Assembly: GCA_036555425.1 (NCBI GenBank)
Contig: DATBLL010000169.1
Coordinates: forward strand, 1-5,884
DNA: 5,884 nucleotides
Direction: 5' to 3'
Source: SBBV01 sp036555425
Lineage (GTDB): Bacteria; Pseudomonadota; Alphaproteobacteria; Bin65
Positions 5,877 through 5,884 of the stretch are shown piece after piece. A program made the translations under genes and the position numbers. Below the pieces are notes generated by a model, which was not told the origin of the DNA, searched no databases, and was given only the letters and a program-made list of their open reading frames with translations. The first letter of the stretch is position 1; every line of letters starts with the position of its first letter.

Positions 5877-5884
5877 CCCCTTCG

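Overview
The window is a GC-rich stretch (about two thirds G+C by eye) holding five complete bacterial genes in a divergent layout, and it reads as catabolic DNA from a proteobacterium. Codon use dominated by G/C third positions, with protein families typical of aromatic-acid catabolism, suggests an Alphaproteobacterium (Rhizobiales or Rhodospirillales type). That placement is inference; the sequence carries no rRNA or other marker.

Left half, minus strand, in transcription order: a MarR-family regulator (3579 to 3091), an AMP-forming acyl-CoA ligase (3094 to 1526) whose ATG overlaps the MarR stop as ATGA, a 191-base gap with several stem-loops, and a second, PaaK-like CoA ligase (1334 to 45). 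A perfect 13-bp GC-rich hairpin at 13-42 lies directly after the last stop codon.

Right half, plus strand: an NADH-dependent oxygenase reductase with [2Fe-2S], FAD and NAD modules (3688-4737), then a short-chain dehydrogenase (4734-5681), again joined by an ATGA overlap. Seven bases after its stop begins a roughly 190-base imperfect palindrome built around CACAGAGG units, which runs almost to the window end.

Between the two arms, 3580-3687 is an A+T-rich divergent control region. It contains a dyad centred on 3633 with an inner perfect CTGAT-A-ATCAG and outer ATAATT/AATTAT arms sharing the same centre, a good candidate MarR operator controlling both directions.

A workable model is that one or both ligases activate an aromatic or cyclic carboxylic acid as a CoA thioester, the reductase feeds electrons to a ring hydroxylase encoded elsewhere, the SDR oxidises a hydroxy intermediate, and MarR senses an acid or its CoA ester. 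The substrate cannot be read from the sequence. No oxygenase component, transporter or thiolase is present in the window.
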